From assembly GCA_900541505.1 (NCBI GenBank), contig UQKK01000001.1, forward strand, positions 1 through 64,000: 64,000 nucleotides of DNA, given 5' to 3'. This DNA is from an uncultured Ruminococcus sp. (GTDB lineage Bacteria; Bacillota; Clostridia; Lachnospirales; Lachnospiraceae). This document shows positions 7,529 to 16,162 of this stretch, piece after piece; position 1 is the first letter of the stretch; each line of letters begins with the position of its first letter. The notes below the pieces were generated by a model. The model was not told where the DNA came from, ran no database searches, and saw only the letters and a program-made list of their open reading frames with translations. Position numbers and translations under genes: made by a program.

Positions 7529-8431
7529 AAATCCCCCGTACACTGCCTGCACGGTTTCTATCAGATGCTGCACAGGCTTTGAAAGCTGGAATTTCTTATT
7601 ATAGACCAGATTGATATTGCGCTTCCCGCCCTCACCGTCCATAGGGACACACAAAACCTCCCCGCTTTTTATCTTATCTTCCACTGCCAGCTTCGAGAGG
7701 ATGGAGATTCCCATACCGCTGCTCACCAGCCGTTTGATGGTCTCTGTGTTCTCCACACTCGCCTGTATCTTCACGTCTTCTTTTTCAAAGCCCAGCTTCG
7801 CAAGCTTTTTCTCCGCCTCCTGTCTTGTACCGGAGCCCTCCTCCCTGAGAATCAGATTTTCACTGCATATCCAGCTTAATCCCTCCTGCTCTTTCAGCTT
7901 CTCCCGGTACTCTTCTGTATCCGGAAGCACCAGGACCAGTTCATCCTCATAAAAAGGCAGGTACACACAGTCTTTTTTATCCAGGACTGTCCCTGTAAAA
8001 CCGATATCCGCCCTGTTATCCTGCACCTGCTCCACCACCCTTTTGCTGTCTGTCTCCGCTACTTTCAGCTGCACTTTCGGAAATTCCTTTCCAAATCTGG
8101 CGAGCACCTTCGGCAGCAGATACTGGGAAGGAACTGTGGAGGCAGCAATTTTTATCAGGGTACTGCTCTCTTTCCTGCTGCTGTCGAACTCCATCTCAAT
8201 CTGCCTCTGCAGCTCTACCATCTGTTTCGCGTAGCCGAACAGCTTCTTTCCGTCCGCTGACAGTTCGACCTCTTTTGTATTTCGCACAAACAGGCGCACA
8301 TTTAATTCCTGTTCCAGCGAGGCGATATGAGCGCTGACTGTGGGCTGTGTCAGAAATAATTCTTTCGCCGCTCTGGAAAAGTTTTTCTCCTCCGCCACCT
8401 GCACAAATGCTTCCAATTGTTTTAAATTCAT
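7526..8431 (-). CDS. Selenium-island LysR family transcriptional regulator
   Basis: This 301-residue LysR-type regulator has an N-terminal winged helix (residues 1-60: MNLKQLEAFVQVAEEKNFSRAAKELFLTQPTVSAHIASLE) followed by a periplasmic-binding-like effector domain. The wing-helix sequence and its place inside the sel cluster match the LysR regulators repeatedly found with selenium genes. Its ATG overlaps the selB stop (ATGA), so it is made with SelB. Two matching ATAGA-N5-TCTAT boxes in the island are its probable targets. The ligand is unknown; a selenium or sulfur compound is a guess. Confidence 0.88.
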   Translation of the reverse strand: MNLKQLEAFVQVAEEKNFSRAAKELFLTQPTVSAHIASLEQELNVRLFVRNTKEVELSADGKKLFGYAKQMVELQRQIEMEFDSSRKESSTLIKIAASTVPSQYLLPKVLARFGKEFPKVQLKVAETDSKRVVEQVQDNRADIGFTGTVLDKKDCVYLPFYEDELVLVLPDTEEYREKLKEQEGLSWICSENLILREEGSGTRQEAEKKLAKLGFEKEDVKIQASVENTETIKRLVSSGMGISILSKLAVEDKIKSGEVLCVPMDGEGGKRNINLVYNKKFQLSKPVQHLIETVQAVYGGF

Positions 8432-10344
8432 AGATTTGACACCCTTTCACTCTCCGGTCCGTTTTTCTTTGTCACTTTTCTTCTGTCCATATATTCCAGG
8501 ATAGGTTTCGCGCTCCTGCGTGTCGTCTGAAACATGTCCCGCACCTGGGAAACCGTAATCTTTCCCTCTGCCTTTAACACCTCCGCAACGCGCTCCTCCG
8601 CCGCGTCCATGTATGACTTCAGTGTATACATCTCCTCCGTCAATCTCACGATTTCACCGTTTGACACAAGGAGGAAAAGAATCTCCTCCACCGTTTTTTC
8701 CGGCACACCGTCAAAGGAGATATCACCCATCCTCACAAAATCATATTTTGCCTCCGCAAAAGCCGCATACAGCTTCTCCCTGATTCGGGCAAACTCACCA
8801 TTCTGTGGGAGCTGATAACCGTGCGGCAGCAGAAATTCCCCTCTCTGCTCCAACACCGCTTCCTGCTCCAGCCATGTCAGATAGCAATCCGCCGCCTGTT
8901 TTTTTATTTCTTTCAAAAATCGGTTCCTTATCTGGGCTTTGCTCACGCCGGGACAATACGGATGCTCCCGCATAAAATGTTCTAAAAATCCCTGTATCTG
9001 CCTTCTGCATACCGTCTGTTTCTCTCCATCCCAAAAATAGGTCCTCTCCTGCGCAGAGATTTCCGTCATCCGCCCCTGTAAAGCAAGACGTTTCAGCGTC
9101 TCCCTTACTGTCTGCAGAGGCAGCTTAACGCTTTCTCCCAGTTCTTCCGCTGTCACAGGGGAACTTACAAGCTTTTGAATCTGAAAACCCGCAAAGCCTT
9201 CCTCTTCGTCCTGCTCACGCAGCTTCAGTTCTTCGATATCCTTTTCGCAGAAACGCTTCCTCTTTCCTGCGTTCGCATCCAGTACCACGCCCCCTCCAAT
9301 GGTCTCCAGCGGGGAGTAGAACCTAACAATAAAACGGTCTCCGGCTTTTAATGCCACATCCTCCTCCATGCGAAGCTGGGCATAACAGCTCTCTCCCGGT
9401 CGGAGTTCCTGCGTGTCCAGAGGCACTGCCCGGCAAAGTGCTTTACTGGTACCGCTGAGAAAATGCAGCCGGGTCTGGTTCTTGATTCGCCTTGCGGACG
9501 ATGCAAGAAGGGTAATCTTTACATCCAGAATCCTGCCTGCGTTAAGTGCCCCCGGAAGGGAGAGGACACACCCTCTTTTTAAATCTTCCTTTCCGCAGCC
9601 TGCCACATTCAAAGCTGTGCGCTGCCCCGCCTCACAGCTTGGCACATTTTCCCCGTGAGTCTGAATATTCCGCACCCGGCACAGCTTACCGCCCGGATAA
9701 ATCTGGAGCGTTTCTTCTCTCTCAATCCTGCCGTCTATGAGAGTCCCGGTCACTACCGTCCCCACTCCGCTCAAGGAAAACACTCGGTCAACGGGAAGGC
9801 GGGGCGCCCCTTGCGCCTGCCTTTTTTCCACTTTTTCACGCGCCATGGACGCAATCATCTCCGCCAGTCTGTCTATGCCCTCTCCCGTCTTTGCGGACAC
9901 GCGCAAAAGAGGCGCTCCTTCCAGGAAAGTACCTGATAATTCTTTCCGGATGTCCGCCTCTGCCATATCCAGCCACTCCCTGTCTGCCAGGTCGCATTTA
10001 TTGAGTACAATGATACACTTCTTAACTCCCAGCAGGTTTAAGATGTCCGTGTGTTCTCTCGTCTGGGGCATGACACCCTCGTCCGCCGCTATCACCAGCA
10101 GCACCATATCCATCCCCGCGGCGCCCGCCGCCATATGGTCAATAAATTTCTCGTGCCCCGGCACATCAACGATACCGGCGCGGCTGCCGTCCTTTAAGTC
10201 AAAATAGGTAAACCCCAGTTCAATGGTAATTCCCCGCCGTTTTTCCTCCGCCAGACGGTCTGTGTCTCTGCCTGTCAGTGCTTTGATGAGTGCCGTCTTG
10301 CCGTGGTCAATATGCCCCGCTGTCCCGATAATCACATGCCCCAT
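8428..10344 (-). CDS. selB: Selenocysteine-specific elongation factor SelB
   Basis: SelB is the GTPase that brings Sec-tRNA to UGA codons marked by a SECIS hairpin. The 638-residue product starts MGHVIIGTAGHIDHGKTALIKAL (G1) with DVPGHE (G3), NKCD (G4) and SAKTGEGID (G5), followed by two beta-barrel domains and a C-terminal half of winged helices (about residues 390-638) that read the SECIS. The ATG at 10344 has AGGAGA 7 nt upstream; the frame is open further, to 10416, but that stretch overlaps selA. It starts 13 bp after the selA stop and overlaps lysR by 4 bp. Confidence 0.95.
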   Translation of the reverse strand: MGHVIIGTAGHIDHGKTALIKALTGRDTDRLAEEKRRGITIELGFTYFDLKDGSRAGIVDVPGHEKFIDHMAAGAAGMDMVLLVIAADEGVMPQTREHTDILNLLGVKKCIIVLNKCDLADREWLDMAEADIRKELSGTFLEGAPLLRVSAKTGEGIDRLAEMIASMAREKVEKRQAQGAPRLPVDRVFSLSGVGTVVTGTLIDGRIEREETLQIYPGGKLCRVRNIQTHGENVPSCEAGQRTALNVAGCGKEDLKRGCVLSLPGALNAGRILDVKITLLASSARRIKNQTRLHFLSGTSKALCRAVPLDTQELRPGESCYAQLRMEEDVALKAGDRFIVRFYSPLETIGGGVVLDANAGKRKRFCEKDIEELKLREQDEEEGFAGFQIQKLVSSPVTAEELGESVKLPLQTVRETLKRLALQGRMTEISAQERTYFWDGEKQTVCRRQIQGFLEHFMREHPYCPGVSKAQIRNRFLKEIKKQAADCYLTWLEQEAVLEQRGEFLLPHGYQLPQNGEFARIREKLYAAFAEAKYDFVRMGDISFDGVPEKTVEEILFLLVSNGEIVRLTEEMYTLKSYMDAAEERVAEVLKAEGKITVSQVRDMFQTTRRSAKPILEYMDRRKVTKKNGPESERVSNL

Positions 10345-10357
10345 CTTACGTTCTCCT

Positions 10358-11812
10358 TTACCTTCCTGGTTTCCTCTCTCTTTCTCTTGCGCGCGCCGTG
10401 CTGTCACGCTCCTCAAAGATTCTCAATTCTAGCGCCTGCTCAACAAACACAGCGGCAAACTGCATCTCAAAGGTCCGCATATCCAGATACAGCCTGTCAT
10501 CCCCCACTCTCGCCACCACCGGGAGAGGGAGCTGTCTCATACGCCTTTTCAATTCCGCTGTTGTGAGAAGCAGAGGTCGGATTGTCACCGCGAAACTCTC
10601 CAATTTTTCCAGCGGGAGCGCGCCTCCCCCAATCTGACTTTCACAGGGGCACACTTCTATCTTTGCTTTCACTTTCGCTTCCCGGAGCATTTTCGCCAGC
10701 TTTTCCGCATCCTCCTTCAATACAGAGGATTGTTTCGTCAGCATCCGAAGGATAGGAATCTCTTCCACAGCCCGCTTCTCATGCAGATAAGAAAGCAGCA
10801 CCTGCTCCAGAACACACGCGGTCAGTTTGTCGATGCGCAGCGCCCGTGTGAGAGGATGCTTTTTCATTTTGCGGATATATTCCGCTTTCCCGGCGATGAT
10901 TCCCGCCTGAGGTCCCCCCAGCAGTTTGTCGCCGCTGAAACATACAACATCCGCTCCATCCGCAAGACACTCCCGCACTGTGGGCTCATGGGGCAGACCA
11001 TACTGACTTAAATCAACCAGCACACCGCTTCCCAAATCTTCTATGACAGGAATCCCATACATTTCCTTCAGCGCGCGTAATTGCCGCGTGTCAACATGCT
11101 CTGTGAAACCGACAATCTGGTAATTGCTCGTATGCACTTTCAGAAAAGCTTTCGTCTCCTCACAAACTGCGTTCTCATAATCCTCAAGCCGGGTCCGGTT
11201 CGTCGTTCCCACTTCTTTTAAATGGGCGCCGCTAAGCTCCATCACATCCGGAATCCTGAATTTCCCTCCGACTTCCACCAGCTCGCCGCGGGAGACAATC
11301 ACCTCCCCGCCCTTTGCCAGCGCGCTCAGAGCAAGGAGCACTGCCGCCGCGTTATTATTGACAGCCATTGCCGCTTCCGCCCCGGTGACCCTGCATAAAA
11401 GCTCCTCAAAATGAGAATAACGCTCGCCGCGCTTCCCATCCTCTAAGTCGTACTCCAGATTGGAATATCCGCCCGCCAAAAAGGAGGCGGCATCAAGCGC
11501 CTCCTTTCCAATGGGAGCTCTCCCCAGATTGGTATGCAGGATGGTTCCCGTTCCATTGAGCACCCGTGTCATGGAGGGGCGCGCCCAGTCCGCCAGAGTG
11601 AGCTCTATGTTTTCCTCCAGATTCATAAGTTCTCTCTCTGCCTCCTCATCAGTCGCGCAATTCTGTATCCGCCCGCGCAAATCTTCCAGTTCACATCGCA
11701 CCGCCTCACGCACACAGTCATATCCGTAATGCGCCTCCATTTTCGCAATCCTGTCATCTTTGAGCAGCTGGTCTACCTTCGGAATCTTCCGCAGCCATCC
11801 CTGTCTGTCCAT
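10358..11812 (-). CDS. selA: L-seryl-tRNA(Sec) selenium transferase SelA
   Basis: SelA is a PLP enzyme that converts Ser-tRNA(Sec) into Sec-tRNA(Sec) using selenophosphate. The product is about 484 residues, slightly long for bacterial SelA. The N-terminal tRNA-binding region (LRKIPKVDQLLKD) is followed by LNGTGTILHTNLGRAP and the PLP lysine in SGDKLLGGPQAG. The ATG at 11812 is one base past the selD stop, with AAGGAG 9 nt before it inside selD; an ATG at 11821 and a TTG at 11833 are less well spaced. It is the third gene of the sel operon. Confidence 0.94.
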   Translation of the reverse strand: MDRQGWLRKIPKVDQLLKDDRIAKMEAHYGYDCVREAVRCELEDLRGRIQNCATDEEAERELMNLEENIELTLADWARPSMTRVLNGTGTILHTNLGRAPIGKEALDAASFLAGGYSNLEYDLEDGKRGERYSHFEELLCRVTGAEAAMAVNNNAAAVLLALSALAKGGEVIVSRGELVEVGGKFRIPDVMELSGAHLKEVGTTNRTRLEDYENAVCEETKAFLKVHTSNYQIVGFTEHVDTRQLRALKEMYGIPVIEDLGSGVLVDLSQYGLPHEPTVRECLADGADVVCFSGDKLLGGPQAGIIAGKAEYIRKMKKHPLTRALRIDKLTACVLEQVLLSYLHEKRAVEEIPILRMLTKQSSVLKEDAEKLAKMLREAKVKAKIEVCPCESQIGGGALPLEKLESFAVTIRPLLLTTAELKRRMRQLPLPVVARVGDDRLYLDMRTFEMQFAAVFVEQALELRIFEERDSTARARERERKPGR

Positions 11813-11813
11813 C

Positions 11814-12872
11814 CTATCCATTCTCCTTTTCAAGGCAGATATACGCTTCGCCCCGCGCTTCCACGCGGCCGATAACAGAAACTGCCGTCTCCATCTTAGC
11901 CTCTCTAAAATCTCTCATCACCGCATCAGCACAGTCCGCAGGTATACTCGCCAGAAGCCCGCCCGATGTCTGGGGGTCATACAAAATGTCCAGACAGCAT
12001 TCCTCGATGCCCGGGGCAGATACATATTCCTGGTTGTGCTCCCTGTTTCTGTAGGCACCGGCCGGCACCAGCCCCATTCTCGCGTATGCCTCTGCCTCCT
12101 GCATGCGGGGGATATCCCCTGTCCAAATCCGCGCAGTCACATCACTTGCCACTGTCATTTCTGCCAGGTGTCCCAGCAGCCCAAATCCGGTGACATCTGT
12201 GCAGGCATGCACCGGATACTTCTCCAGCACCTCTTTTGCCTCCTTATTCAAGGATGCCATCACCCGCACCGCCTCCTGTGCCGCGCCTTCGGATGCCATA
12301 TCCGCTTTCACAGCGGTATTTATGATTCCACTTCCAAGCTGCTTTGTAAGAATCAATACATCTCCCGGCACGCATCCATAATTTTTCCACATTTTTTCCG
12401 GGTTCACAAACCCAGAGACGCACAGCCCGTATTTCGGCTCATCATCCTGTACAGAATGACCGCCCGACAATACAGCATTCGCCTCTTTTACTTTCTCGGC
12501 TCCCCCTCTTAAAATCTCTCCCAGAATCTCCGGTGAGAGACAGCTCGGGAATCCGACGATGTTGAGCGCCGTCTTCGGCACTCCTCCCATGGCGTACACA
12601 TCACTGAGCGCATTTGCCGCCGCAATCATCCCAAAGGTGTATGGGTCGTCCACTACCGGCGTGAAGAAATCCACCGTCTGAATCATCGCCAAGTCTTCGG
12701 TAATCCGGTACACCGCGGCATCGTCCGATGTCTCAATACCCACGAGAAGGTTTTCATCATGAAATTTCGGTAACTTACCCAGAACCTGGGCAAGGGTCTC
12801 AGGACCTATCTTCGCCGCTCACCCGGCAGTCTTTGTCATCTGCGTCAGACGAATCTTCTCCGCATCACTCAT
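11814..12872 (-). CDS. selD: Selenide, water dikinase SelD, a selenoprotein with in-frame TGA
   Basis: SelD makes selenophosphate from selenide and ATP. The frame commonly called from ATG 12743 lacks the N-terminus. Reading upstream through TGA at 12819-12821 gives an ATG at 12872 and the start MSDAEKIRLTQMTKTAG-U-AAKIGPETLAQVL, so residue 18 is selenocysteine where other SelDs have Cys. Full length is 352 residues, normal for the family. Later motifs include ETSDDAAVYR, VDFFTPVVDDPYTFG and SGGHSVQDDEPKYG. An imperfect hairpin follows the TGA. It lies between yedF and selA. Confidence 0.93.
12770..12810 (-). promoter_or_regulatory. Candidate bacterial SECIS element in selD
   Basis: About 15 nt after the TGA, CCTGAGACC can pair with GGTTCTGGG (one mismatch, some G-U pairs) around the loop CTTGCCCA, a stem-loop at the distance expected for a bacterial SECIS read by SelB. 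It was folded by eye only. Confidence 0.4.
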
Positions 12873-12905
12873 CCGTTTCACCTCCTCTGCCTTATTACAA
12901 CGTGT

Positions 12906-13541
12906 TTATGGTCTTATGATTTTGGACGCCCCATCCATCGTCTCTACAATGGTGTACATATTAGTCACGCTGCCCACACACAGCTTCTCTTTCAGCCCGT
13001 AATAATCCAGGCATGTCCCGCATGTCAGTATCTCCACGCCATTGTCTTCCATAAGCTTCAAATCCTCAAGAGAAGCGCTTCCCTCACAGGTGAGAGTTGC
13101 CCCACCGTTGTAAAAGAGCATCTTTTCCGGCAGCTCATCTAACTGAGTCAGGGCAAACAGAAAGCCTTTCATCAAAACCTTTCCCAGTTCATCATTGCCT
13201 GTCCCCATTCTGTCTGAAGAAACGACCACCACCGTATGCTTCTGCCCGCAGCAAAATTCTCCCTCAGCCAGCCCGGTCTCGTCTGTATTTGTCATTTCCT
13301 GCACATTCGCTTTTCCCGTATCTCCAGTGCAGTCTATGAGTATCTGGTATCTGCCTTCTTCCAGTTTTTGGGAGGACACCTGCTTGCCCTCCTGCTTCGC
13401 GTACTTTGTGACATTCTGCACTGCTGTCTCATTGTCCACCAGCACCTCCAGCATATCCGGTCCCTGAAGTCCGTCTATTGCCTTTTTCGTCTTAACCACC
13501 GGAATCGGACATGCATCCCCGATTGCATTGACTGTTATCAT
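12906..13541 (-). CDS. yedF: Selenium metabolism protein YedF
   Basis: This 211-residue two-domain protein has an N-terminal TusA/SirA-like domain with the CPxP motif (AIGDACPIPVVKTKKAI) and a C-terminal DsrE/F-like domain (VVVVSSDRMGTGNDELGKVLMKGF ... LTCGTCLDYYGL). The LTCGTC cysteines of the second domain could accept S or Se. It heads the sel operon: AGGAG lies 9 nt before the ATG, and a LysR box and promoter lie upstream. It is 33 bp before selD. Its likely job is selenium delivery or sensing; this is inferred from context. Confidence 0.9.
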   Translation of the reverse strand: MITVNAIGDACPIPVVKTKKAIDGLQGPDMLEVLVDNETAVQNVTKYAKQEGKQVSSQKLEEGRYQILIDCTGDTGKANVQEMTNTDETGLAEGEFCCGQKHTVVVVSSDRMGTGNDELGKVLMKGFLFALTQLDELPEKMLFYNGGATLTCEGSASLEDLKLMEDNGVEILTCGTCLDYYGLKEKLCVGSVTNMYTIVETMDGASKIIRP

Positions 13542-13614
13542 AATTCCACTCTCCTTTTACAATTCCATGATTCCCCTCTCTTTACAAGTCACAAAATTTA
13601 CTCTCTATCGGACG

Positions 13615-13644
13615 TGTATACTCTTATAAAGAGCGGGGATTGTA
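13615..13644 (-). promoter_or_regulatory. Promoter candidate of the yedF-selDAB-lysR operon
   Basis: On the minus strand TACAAT (13639-13644) and TATACA (13615-13620) are 18 nt apart. The -35 is weak, and a LysR-type box lies just upstream, centred near -59 of the predicted start. The gap 13542-13971 holds this promoter, the box and the divergent XRE-gene promoter; no further gene is seen. Confidence 0.5.
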
Positions 13645-13658
13645 GTTTCATACAACTT

Positions 13659-13673
13659 ATAGATATATTCTAT
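13659..13673 (-). promoter_or_regulatory. LysR-type box 1 (ATAGA-N5-TCTAT)
   Basis: ATAGA-ATATA-TCTAT followed by AAGT, a T-N11-A palindrome, lies 118 bp upstream of yedF. It is the twin of the box at 7499-7513. The shared arms and flank, at both transcription-unit heads of the selenium island, make it the probable LysR site. Confidence 0.65.
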
Positions 13674-13811
13674 CACTGTATGATGGTGAGGTAAACTCTT
13701 TTTTGCGGACAGCTTTCCCCGCATTTAGATTTAATTATAACATGCAGGCAGGGCAGAACCAAGATAAGGGAAAAATTATCATATCAGTTCAGATATACAG
13801 GTGTCATATGT

Positions 13812-13839
13812 TTGCAAAACAGTGAAACACTGCTATACT
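13812..13839 (+). promoter_or_regulatory. Promoter of the XRE/lipoprotein unit
   Basis: TTGCAA (13812-13817), a 16-nt spacer and TATACT (13834-13839) precede the XRE gene by about 130 bp. The spacer contains CAGTG-AAA-CACTG, a small inverted repeat. Around 13883-13910 three GTTGC/GCAAC half-sites follow (GCAAC-CGCAA-GTTGC then GTTGCAAC), a plausible operator for the XRE protein itself. Confidence 0.55.
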
Positions 13840-13971
13840 CTTACTATACAATCCCCTATACAGTCCGGCATGATAGCGAAACTGCAACCGCAAGTTGCGA
13901 AGTTGCAACCCTATTTTGGTGGCACATTGACACAAAATCGCGTATCCTGACAGCGAAAGGAGGAAACGGAT

Positions 13972-14727
13972 ATGACTTTTGGAGAAAAAATACAAAAACT
14001 GAGAAAAGAATCCGGACTATCGCAGGAAGAACTTTCCTATCAGTTAGGAGTTTCCCGTCAGGCAATCAGCAAGTGGGAGCGCGACAATGGTTATCCTGAG
14101 ACCGATAAAATTGTGCGGATGAGTAAAATCTTCCACGTCACTTTAGATTATCTGTTGAATGAAGAAGAAGCTGCGGAGAAGACAGCAGTTCCTCCCGATG
14201 AGAGCGGAATCTATGTGAGCCTAGAGACAGCGGAAGGATTTCTCTGCTATCAAAAAGCAAAGGTGACAAAAATCGGGATTGCCGTGGGACTGTATATTGG
14301 CAGCCTCGCCTTACCGTTATGGAATCCCGAACTGGGAATCCTCATTTTTATTGTGCTTATGATTGCGGCAACTGTCCTTCTGTTTTCCGTAAAACTAAAC
14401 GACAATCCATACCGCAGACTATGGAAGGAGCCGCTCCTGTTTGACAAAAACACAAAAGCAAAACTGACCTCGGCATACACCGACTGGCGAAAAAGAGCAA
14501 ACCTCTGTATTTTAACGGGCATCACCTTTATCGCAGCAGGTATTCTGTTCTTTCCGCTCATCATACCTGCCTCTTACGAGTTTCTTGATACTCTCGTGAT
14601 TGGCTGCGGAATCCTGCTGGCAGCTTTGGGCGCATTTCTCTGTATCGCCGCCGGCGGTATCATGCGCGCATACCGCCTGCTTATCATGAATGAAACCTAT
14701 CAGGAAAAAAAGAAAGTGAGGATATGA
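13972..14727 (+). CDS. XRE family regulator with C-terminal membrane domain
   Basis: Residues 1-65 form a Cro/C1-type helix-turn-helix (GEKIQKLRKESGLSQEELSYQLGVSRQAISKWERDNGYPETDKIVRMSKIFHVTLDYLL). Residues about 100-240 contain four hydrophobic segments (GIAVGLYIGSLALPLW, GILIFIVLMIAATVLLF, ILTGITFIAAGILFF, TLVIGCGILLAALGAFLCI), so the DNA-binding head is tethered to the membrane. Such fused regulators are common in Clostridia and may sense membrane state. An AAAGGAGG site precedes the ATG. It overlaps the next lipoprotein gene by 4 bp (ATGA). Confidence 0.88.
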   Translation: MTFGEKIQKLRKESGLSQEELSYQLGVSRQAISKWERDNGYPETDKIVRMSKIFHVTLDYLLNEEEAAEKTAVPPDESGIYVSLETAEGFLCYQKAKVTKIGIAVGLYIGSLALPLWNPELGILIFIVLMIAATVLLFSVKLNDNPYRRLWKEPLLFDKNTKAKLTSAYTDWRKRANLCILTGITFIAAGILFFPLIIPASYEFLDTLVIGCGILLAALGAFLCIAAGGIMRAYRLLIMNETYQEKKKVRI

Positions 14728-15176
14728 TGAAAAAAACATTTACATGCAGATTATTTCTGCTTCTGATACTTACCGTTTCTCTGCTCTGCGGCTGCAGAGT
14801 CACAGAAACACCAAACTTGGAGGACTATTCTCTGGAATTTTCAAAAGCACAGGAAATCACCGCTATCCCTGCGGGTACAGATGAAGTTATCCAAACGCTT
14901 TCCGATACGGAAGAAATTGCGGACTTTGTGAACGCGCTGCGGATAGACGAATGGAAACTTGCGAAGCTGCCCGATGATGCCAAAGAAATCGGCAGCTTCC
15001 GGTTATCGCAGGAATCTACTCTCAAGCTCGGTCAGACAGAGAGGGAGCAGACACTGGACGACATCTGCATCATCACACTTTATGACAACGCTTATGTTAA
15101 CCTGGAAATTGCGAACGTAAATCTGGCTTTTACAATAAGTGATGAAGCTGCAGATTATCTGAACAGATATTTTTAA
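14724..15176 (+). CDS. Small putative lipoprotein of unknown function
   Basis: The 150-residue product has a signal peptide and a lipobox-like end LLCGC (Cys24; the -2 Cys is unusual). The mature part is acidic and not recognised; it has a mixed alpha/beta pattern with no obvious catalytic motif. It overlaps the end of the XRE membrane regulator and so is probably its partner, for example a surface sensor, but that is inference. An alternative start is the ATG at 14727. Confidence 0.75.
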   Translation: MMKKTFTCRLFLLLILTVSLLCGCRVTETPNLEDYSLEFSKAQEITAIPAGTDEVIQTLSDTEEIADFVNALRIDEWKLAKLPDDAKEIGSFRLSQESTLKLGQTEREQTLDDICIITLYDNAYVNLEIANVNLAFTISDEAADYLNRYF

Positions 15177-15304
15177 TTTCCCCGCGGCATTCCTTTGTGG
15201 AATAGCATAAGAGGAAAATCATTGACGGCGCACCGCACACTGCCTATAATGTAACTGATATTTCCAATAACAGATTTGTCAGTGTGAGAGAAAGGATTAT
15301 ACTT

Positions 15305-16162
15305 ATGTGGATTGCAGATAAATGGAAAGATTACCAGGTGATTGACTGTTCCAGAGGCGAGAAGCTGGAGCGCTGGGGAGATTATATCCTGGTGCGTCCC
15401 GACCCGCAGGTCATCTGGGATACCCCACGTACAGACCGGGGCTGGAAAAAGAAAAACGGACATTATCACCGCAGCAAAAAGGGCGGCGGTGAATGGGAGT
15501 TTTTTGACCTCCCCAAACAGTGGCAGATTCACTATCAGAATCTTACCTTCAACTTAAAGCCCTTTAATTTCAAGCATACCGGACTTTTCCCGGAGCAGGC
15601 GGTCAATTGGGACTGGTTCTCGGAAAAGATTCGAAAGGCAAACCGCCCGGTTAAAGTCTTAAATCTCTTCGCCTACACCGGAGGCGCGACTCTCGCAGCC
15701 GCAGCCGCCGGCGCACAGGTCACCCACGTGGACGCCTCCAAGGGAATGGTGAGCTGGGCGAAAGAGAACGCCGTCTCCTCCGGACTTAAAGACGCACCCA
15801 TCCGCTGGCTGGTGGATGACTGTGTCAAATTCGTGGAGCGGGAAATCCGCCGGGGCAACACTTACGATGCCATCATCATGGACCCGCCGTCCTACGGCAG
15901 GGGTCCCAAAGGAGAAATCTGGAAAATCGAGGACATGATTCATCCTCTCATCCGTCTGTGTACACAGATTTTATCAAAGGATGCCATTTTCTTCCTTGTA
16001 AATTCCTATACCACCGGGCTGGCTCCCGCCGTGCTCACCTATCTGATTGCCACTGAGTTAAAACCCTGGGGCGGACACGTCCTCTCCGACGAGATTGGTC
16101 TGCCGGTCTTAGACAGCGGTCTTGTTCTTCCCTGCGGGGCTTCCGGCAGGTGGGAATCATGA
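15305..16162 (+). CDS. Class I SAM-dependent RNA methyltransferase (RlmI/RlmK-like)
   Basis: The 285-residue product has a Rossmann methyltransferase core: VKVLNLFAYTGGATLAAAAAGAQVTHVDASKGMVSWAKENA (motif I and II) and the catalytic IIMDPPSYGRG. The FNLKPFNFKHTGLFPEQAVNWDW region before it and the DPPSYGRGPKGEIWKIE stretch resemble the YccW/RlmI-RlmK group of 23S rRNA methyltransferases, but it lacks an N-terminal PUA domain. The exact target base cannot be told. The ATG at 15305 has AAAGGA 8 nt upstream. Its 3' end overlaps the convergent sir2 gene by 6 bp. Confidence 0.85.
   Translation: MWIADKWKDYQVIDCSRGEKLERWGDYILVRPDPQVIWDTPRTDRGWKKKNGHYHRSKKGGGEWEFFDLPKQWQIHYQNLTFNLKPFNFKHTGLFPEQAVNWDWFSEKIRKANRPVKVLNLFAYTGGATLAAAAAGAQVTHVDASKGMVSWAKENAVSSGLKDAPIRWLVDDCVKFVEREIRRGNTYDAIIMDPPSYGRGPKGEIWKIEDMIHPLIRLCTQILSKDAIFFLVNSYTTGLAPAVLTYLIATELKPWGGHVLSDEIGLPVLDSGLVLPCGASGRWES

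Noticed and set aside
12743..12872. Reading selD as a truncated gene or pseudogene starting at 12743
   Set aside because: The upstream codons, including TGA, give the exact conserved SelD N-terminus, and full Sec machinery is present next to it.
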